64,000 nucleotides of DNA from positions 3,889,001-3,953,000 of the forward strand of contig NC_134031.1 in NCBI RefSeq assembly GCF_964204645.1. The letters are read 5' to 3'. A program made the position numbers and the translations under genes. The stretch comes from Tubulanus polymorphus. Its lineage: Eukaryota; Nemertea; Palaeonemertea; Tubulaniformes; Tubulanidae. Of this stretch, positions 58,572 through 64,000 are shown in pieces (position 1 is the stretch's first letter; each line of letters opens with the position of its first letter). Below the pieces are notes generated by a model. The model saw nothing but the letters and a program-made list of their open reading frames with translations. It was not told where the DNA came from and searched no databases.

Positions 58572-59802
58572 ATTACGCAACGCGGTTTGATGCTTTTTAG
58601 AAGTTTTTATTCAGCGTAAAGAATCTTGTAGGCGCGCTGGGTGATTTCTCAGTCCCGCGAGATTTGAGTTCAGCTCATCTTGGTTGTTCGAATTTTTTAG
58701 TGTCGATGGAAAAGTCTCAACTATTCTGTCTGTTGGCACGAAGTGATTATACTATCGGTGTTACCTTAAGCTGCCAACTCGCTCTATACCAGTTACTGAT
58801 AGCTGAACTTCCTTCATGAAAAAATCCTGGTCTGTTCAACTATTTTGTAGAGACTTAATATCTATAGGAAAATGTTATATTTTTAATATTGTATTTTGTA
58901 GTATATTTATGGTGGGGTAATTGTGACATGGTCATGTGTGAGGGGCCTTTCAGACTCCGAACTGATGATATAAACCCTTAACTCAATTACACGAAAGCGA
59001 TTTGTGATAAACATTGAACAGTGCTGTGCATTACGACTTCTTGCATTATATCATATTAAGGACTACCCCAAAAAATGTGTGCAATGGGGGCCTATAGCTA
59101 AGCATACATTGACTGGCATATGTTATTCGGAGATAACTTGTTGCAAGGCAGTTTTCCGCCTCCGTGAGAACTGGCCACATACAATCTGAATCAGTTGCTG
59201 GAATCTTATCAATGTATATGAGCTTACAACTGTTAATATATTAAACGATCCCCTGTTGCGGTCTGTTATTTTTCGGCAACTGGTTCTTGGATTCGGTGAT
59301 ATCACCCGATCTGCACTCTCCATTATCTCAATAACAGACGGTCATGTGACTAAAACTAATCGAGATGATACGTGGCTTAGGGATGGCCTAGAATTATTTT
59401 GCCAGATAATAGATTCTGGTTGCTGTTGATGATTGCGCTGTGGATCTCGAGGCTGGCACGCTACAACTGCTTGAATTTCACCAGTTTTTTCATGATGCGT
59501 GCGGGGTTCTCGCGACTGATCCGATTAGTTGTTAGTCCGATGTATGCCTAGCTTCCCTCGGTGATGTTTGATTGGACTGTAAAAATTTCACAGAGTTGAC
59601 CGCATACCGAGTCAACAATCGGTGAGACAAAACTACGGTTACCGAAGCGAATCTTCGTACAATTCATTTTACAATTCGTGCTCAGAGCTTCCTAGAGGAG
59701 TATTAAATCTTAACTGCTGCTGCTGGATAACTACTTGAATGAATGAAATATGGCTAGTAATTGACATTACTATGAACCATGATTTCAAATTTGAATCAAA
59801 AT

Positions 59803-59971
59803 ATTGTTGAACCAGCTTAATCCGGATTTTGGTCATATCTGGGCAAAATTTTCAATCCATTTGTTCTTTAATAAATATACAAGAAAATTACTTTTTACCC
59901 GGATTTCCCGTAAACCGGATGAATTTTGTTGGTCCTTAAATATCCGAATTAAGCGGATTCTACTGTACTGT
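59803..59971. mobile_element. MITE with TTAATCCGGAT / ATCCGAATTAAGCGG ends (family 5)
   Basis: Left end ACCAGCTTAATCCGGATTTT and right end ATCCGAATTAAGCGGATTCT followed by ACTGTA are inverted and decayed. A related element is at 61479-61637 (CAGTGAAACCCGCTTAATTC ... GAATTAAGCGGCTTTGACAG). The single end at 36321 (CAGTCAATCCCGTTTAATCC) looks similar. Confidence 0.55.
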
Positions 59972-60450
59972 CAATGTAGTAAATGAAAAATCTACAAGAC
60001 TCTTCAACCGGAACCCTATAACCCTGAATCCATAAGTTTTTCAAATTTAGATGTAATTAATATCATACTAAAGTATCCATCTTATTGGAATCTGCCTTTT
60101 AAATTTTAGTCCCGTTAAATTTAGGTTGGTTGAAATGTTACATCCCTACAGCTCAATGAGTTGAAAAAACGCTTGATTATATTTTGGTATGAGAATAAAA
60201 TTCCAAAATCGATGGTTTACAAACCTAATTCTAACAGACCGGTGGGGCCAATGGACACTAGCAAATATCCGAAGGGGGTGCTTCCAAGCAACAGATGGTT
60301 TTACTTGCATTTAGATATTTTATTAAATTAGATGATTTGAATAAACTTCGAAATTCATTTAGTTTAACATGCTCAATGATACAATATACCATTTCTGGTC
60401 TTCTAGATAAGTCTTTGTCGTATATTTGTCACTCGTTTGTATGGTATATG

Positions 60451-60456
60451 AATAAA
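60451..60456 (+). terminator. Possible poly(A) signal of PSMD5
   Basis: AATAAA on the plus strand 1.9 kb after the stop codon. It implies a long 3' UTR, and a nearer unrecognised signal is possible. Confidence 0.25.
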
Positions 60457-60597
60457 TATTGTTAAAATAATTGACATACAGGCGTTATTCTTATCATTAC
60501 TGTATTTTCCAGCCAATTTTCTGTGGAGAAATTCATTCCGTGGTGAAACAGAAAAAACACGTCACAAAACATTTACACAAAATAACGTTTTTTCTGC

Positions 60598-60603
60598 TTT
60601 ATT
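60598..60603 (-). terminator. Likely poly(A) signal of the SFT2D3-like gene
   Basis: AATAAA on the minus strand about 207 bases after the stop codon at 60812-60810. Confidence 0.45.
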
Positions 60604-60809
60604 ACATATATTACTATTATAACATAGAAAATAGAATTTCGAGATAAACAATATAGAACCAGTCGCCCGCTTTAAAAATTACAATCTTACTCTTAATCAA
60701 CAAATTTTCATTCCAGCACAATTTGCCCCACAAAATGCAGCAACCAGAACAAGTCTTTTCCGTTTTTACTATAAATTGATCGAATGGGTACTCCAGCGGG
60801 AATATGTCA

Positions 60810-62422
60810 TCACACCGGTAGCGTTTTACTGACAGTTGTAGACGCGGCTGAATAAAATATTTTTGTGAAGAATTTCATCCCCGTGTGTCCGCCTGGAATA
60901 TAGCTGACCATATACCTGAAAATAGATATCGAAAGATAATGCATTTTCTATCAATACGAGACCTCGCAGTTATCACTTTTTAAGGGTGGAGACTTCTTAT
61001 ACATGTACCTATTTATCTATGAAATTATGTTAATGATCTTGTACATATTATAAGTAAATAAATCATTCAATCATCCAGATGAGAGCACAATTTCTTAGTG
61101 CTCCTGTCAGAGTCTGCCCCTGGATACGCCCCTGCCACTTGAGTTTGAAATCAAGACAATCGCTAAGAAATCATCCATGTTCCATACTTACCACACTAAG
61201 GAAATCATTTGAGCCACAGCAAATACAATCGTTAGAGCAGTTGACTTGTACTACAAAATTAGGATTAAAAAATTTTCAATTTTTTGCAAATATCCATTCA
61301 TAGGGGCCTTTATGTAATAAGCAGTATGCTATGTAAGCTTGCACAGTTGCCTGTTTTTTGTATTCTGGAAATTTTAACATAATCAGGAGCCAGATCTACA
61401 GGTTCAAGTAAAAATGACGTGATGCCAGGGTCAAATACTATTAAAGTTACACATATAACTCCTCAGTTCCGAAAATACAGTGAAACCCGCTTAATTCCGA
61501 TGATTTAAATCGGGTCCATTTACAGTCCACTTCATAAATGTATGTAAAATATGAGGTTTAAATTCACATTTTAAACCACATAAACCTGGTCAGTTTCATC
61601 GGTCCAAAGTGGTCTGAATTAAGCGGCTTTGACAGTAGTCATAATCAATTAGGTGTATAATCAACAATGCGTTCTAAAGAAACTTACCCATACAGAGAAA
61701 TATATAGTCGCGAACATGGTGCCCAAATAAGCAGTTGTAAAAGCTATTCTTGGCCCCGATAATAAATGCTTCACATGATTCATTGGTCCCCACAGTAACG
61801 AAAAACTAGCGATTAGAAACAGACTTCCAAGTGTGTAGAGCAGTGCGAATTTCCTGGGTTTCACAACTACCATCGGCAAAAATAACCAGGCCTGTAAAAA
61901 ATATAACATTAATTCTATAACTTTCATGTGATTTGCCATGATTCAATTGCAATTAAATGTTCATTGACTGACAAAGTTCCAGTTCGGCGAGTCAAACTTA
62001 CCAAGACAAAACAGAACAGTCCAACCGCGATACAACCCATGAATCCTAATATTCTCTGTTTCTTTGACTGTCAAAGAGAAGATAAAATATTTGTTAGTTA
62101 TAAGCCTAGAACATCATCGATACCATTGTTTAAAACATGCATTTATGTATTACGGTGCAATAAAGATTAAATTGAATTGAATTGTATAAAGAGTACGGCT
62201 TACCAGTGACGGTAAACAAGGATCCCGATTGGCTTCGTTAAACCAGCCATTAGTCCCGTCATGACTACTAGTAGAATTATCATCCTCAGGATTCGGGGGT
62301 TTCATGAAACTAGGGAGCCAAGTTCTGTTTCCATCTGTTTCCAATAAGGAAGACGTAGAACTCGTCGAGGATTTGTCATTTTTCTGCAAATATGCTTGCA
62401 ATTTACTTCCAACACCGGCCAT
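60810..62422 (-). CDS. SFT2D3: SFT2-domain vesicle transport protein (SFT2D3/SFT2C type)
   Basis: Tetraspan Golgi membrane protein of the SFT2/Got1 class, linked in yeast to fusion of endosome-derived vesicles with the Golgi. Exons: 62422-62204, 62067-62002, 61891-61688, 61250-61192, 60915-60810, totalling 654 nt (217 aa; the human protein is of similar length). Residues 1-73 are a Ser-rich cytosolic tail (S-T-S-S-T-S-S-L-L-E-T-D) ending D-P-C-L-P-S-L. The membrane segments follow, with the family motif P-R-K-F-A-L-L-Y-T-L-G-S. The C-terminus has W-Y-M-V-S-Y-I-P-G-G-H-T-G-M-K-F and ends V-S-K-T-L-P-V. The ATG at 62422 has a good context (ATC-ATG-G). The paralogue choice is based on the P-G-G-x-T-G and S-K-T-L-P end. 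Confidence 0.88.
61479..61637. mobile_element. MITE of family 5 in an SFT2 gene intron
   Basis: Left end ACAGTGAAACCCGCTTAATT and inverted right end TGAATTAAGCGGCTTTGACA. TA precedes the left end. It lies in the intron between exons 61891-61688 and 61250-61192 of the SFT2D3-like gene. Confidence 0.6.
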
Positions 62423-63201
62423 GATAACATCCACTTGAGGGTGGCTCCGAGAATATCCTAATAAAACTCCATGTAACCCAAACGGCGGGTGCCGGCGAGA
62501 GTCATTTTTTTCCGAGAGGAAAGGGAATGCTTCTCATCGAATAAAGACGGGATACTTCATCAAAAACCATTGGTAGACTATTTTTGGATATTTAAGTATT
62601 TAAATACATATCACCGAAACTAGAGCCGCCAAAATGCCCGCTGCGGTCACCGATTCGGTCCAACGAGTACAAGTCCATCCGTTTATATAAGCTTACGACC
62701 CGACAGATGATCGATGTAACTATACCTAACTGAAAAACTGAGATGTCTAGTACAGTGTATTGGCACACTCCAGTCGTTTTGTAGGCTTGTCCCGGGTTCG
62801 AAAACTTCGCACCGTCGTTTTGTCTTCACCAATACTATATACTAGTCAGAATTGAAATTCAATTACCCACATTTTTTCTGTTTAATCACTTGAATAAGAA
62901 TTGTTGATTAGCTCAGCTAAACGTTTGATTGAGTTTTCTGACAAACCGGACACTCTACGTATTCGTCCCTTTCGTCAAAAATCCGACAAAATACTGATTT
63001 GAGTAGATTGGAGAACAACGGCATGATTTACCAAAACGCCACACAAAGCAAATGACATTAGGCGATTACTCTACTTCAAATAAAGAACAAAGATGTGGGG
63101 TTATAAATTTGTATATTTCATAAATAGTGTATTTCATCCACATTTTCTTCAGCAAGCACAATCATTCACCGTAAAGCTTGACTGGGTTTGATTGCTGCAA
63201 G
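62423..63201. other. 5' flank of the SFT2D3-like gene and 3' flank of the next gene
   Basis: No coding sequence seen. CpG-containing stretches at about 62480-62520 and 62620-62710 may hold the SFT2D3-like promoter or 5' UTR exon. Confidence 0.4.
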
Positions 63202-63839
63202 TTAGTTATATTCGTTTTGATAATGATGACCTTCCGGTGACGACTTAGGACTTTCATGAATAACCATTCGATGAAAGATGTGGTCACGTGTTATTGGGCT
63301 GGTGTCGTCCGTACTGGAAACGCTCCCTTTGCGAACTCTAAAACTTCCGTGACGACGCCACAAAACGATTAACAACACAACTATGATAATTCCGACGAAA
63401 CCTACAGCACCAGCTGAACTGTAAATGATAATGTTATTGCGTCGGTCCATTGATGCAATAACCTGACGATGAATATCCGCCGATTCAGATGTCTTTACTG
63501 TTACTGTCGTCGACGACACAATTTGCGAAGTCGATGACTCTAGTTTCTTATGAATTTGTTCAGTAAAATTTAGTACATCAGAATTCTGCGAAGTTGATGA
63601 TGCACTTAATTCTATATTTTGAGAGGTTGTCATGTTAACGAGGTCCACGTCTGATATAGACGTCGTGGTATACGATTTTTGTTCTGAAGTTACCGATGTT
63701 GGCCTGACGACCATCGTCGTCATAGTTTGTTCAACTGTTGTAGTATTTATAGTTGTTGAAACTCCGTCAACGGAAATATCACCAGACGATTCAAACTCGA
63801 CATCAGAGCCATTACTGAGAACATGAGATTTCGAAATAT
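63202..63839 (-). CDS. Last exon of an unrecognised single-pass membrane protein (partial)
   Basis: Open from an acceptor (TTTTTTCAG ending at 63840) to the stop at 63204-63202, about 212 residues, entered in phase 1. The first 130 or so residues are rich in Thr and Ser with several N-glycosylation sites (N-T-T, N-M-T, N-F-T), as in a mucin-like stalk. A hydrophobic segment follows (Y-S-S-A-G-A-V-G-F-V-G-I-I-I-V-V-L-L), stopped by L-W-R-R-H. The cytoplasmic tail of about 55 residues is Ser-rich (S-V-S-S-T-D-D-T-S-P) and ends H-H-Y-Q-N-E-Y-N. The layout fits a type I receptor or adhesion protein. The extracellular domains that would identify it lie upstream, beyond 64000. Confidence 0.75.
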
Positions 63840-64000
63840 CTGAAAAAAGTTAATTCTTCTTATTCAGTACGTCAATATGATGATAATGTATTTACGGTAT
63901 ATCAGGCCCGTGCCTAGCTTTCTTGAGCGGCAGTTTTATTTCAAGAAAAAGGCACTTTTGACCGTGGAAAGGGGCACTTTTCACGGTAGATTTCAAATAT
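63840..64000. other. Intron of the partial membrane-protein gene
   Basis: Sequence upstream of the last exon's acceptor. No second exon is visible before the window ends. Confidence 0.5.

Larger units (their letters stand above)
58572..60809. other. PSMD5 3' region and convergent SFT2 gene end
   Basis: No further gene. A plus-strand AATAAA at 60451-60456 and a minus-strand AATAAA at 60603-60598 would end the PSMD5 and SFT2D3-like transcripts within about 150 bases of each other. A TA-flanked repeat with AATTAAGCGGATTCTACTGT at its right end lies at about 59803-59971. Confidence 0.5.

Overview
This is a window of nuclear DNA from an animal. The genes are split into short exons with GT-AG introns, the intergenic and intronic DNA is AT-rich and full of small inverted-repeat elements, and every recognised protein is a metazoan family. 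One gene (CCDC180-like) belongs to a family usually found in species with motile cilia. The tandem intronless peptide-receptor-like GPCRs and the repeat style suggest a marine invertebrate bilaterian (lophotrochozoan or ambulacrarian). I cannot fix the phylum from sequence alone. All exon boundaries below were read by hand from splice sites, reading-frame phase and remembered family similarity; no alignment was run.

Layout. (1) 2048-22616, minus strand: a stomatin gene with six common exons (2048-5837). The first coding exon at 8831-8942 is followed upstream by six more candidate first coding exons scattered over 14 kb. All seven end in the same splice phase, so the gene looks like an array of alternative N-termini feeding one core. 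(2) 24218-45621, minus strand: a 32-exon gene for a long coiled-coil protein of the CCDC180 type (DUF4455/DUF4456). The hand-joined exons total 4539 nt, an exact multiple of three (1512 aa). (3) 36884-38050, plus strand: an intronless alpha-arrestin (ARRDC-like) gene nested in an 8.7-kb intron of the CCDC180 gene. (4) 46.9-52.6 kb: a recent segmental duplication carrying two intronless rhodopsin-family GPCR genes (47272-48318 and 51185-52222, about 95% identical), with a further 777-bp tandem duplication between them. (5) 53343-58571, plus strand: PSMD5 (26S proteasome assembly chaperone S5B) in seven exons, 504 aa. (6) 60810-62422, minus strand: an SFT2-domain Golgi protein (SFT2D3/SFT2C type) in five exons, 217 aa, converging on PSMD5. 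(7) 63202-63839, minus strand: the last exon of an unrecognised single-pass membrane protein whose 5' part lies beyond the window.

The genes share no obvious pathway; they are ordinary neighbours in a eukaryotic chromosome. The rest of the DNA holds many non-autonomous transposon families (MITEs) in two or more copies, several long foldback palindromes, one of them with tRNA-promoter-like B boxes, and tandem duplications. I saw no rRNA, convincing tRNA gene, CRISPR array or prokaryotic feature.
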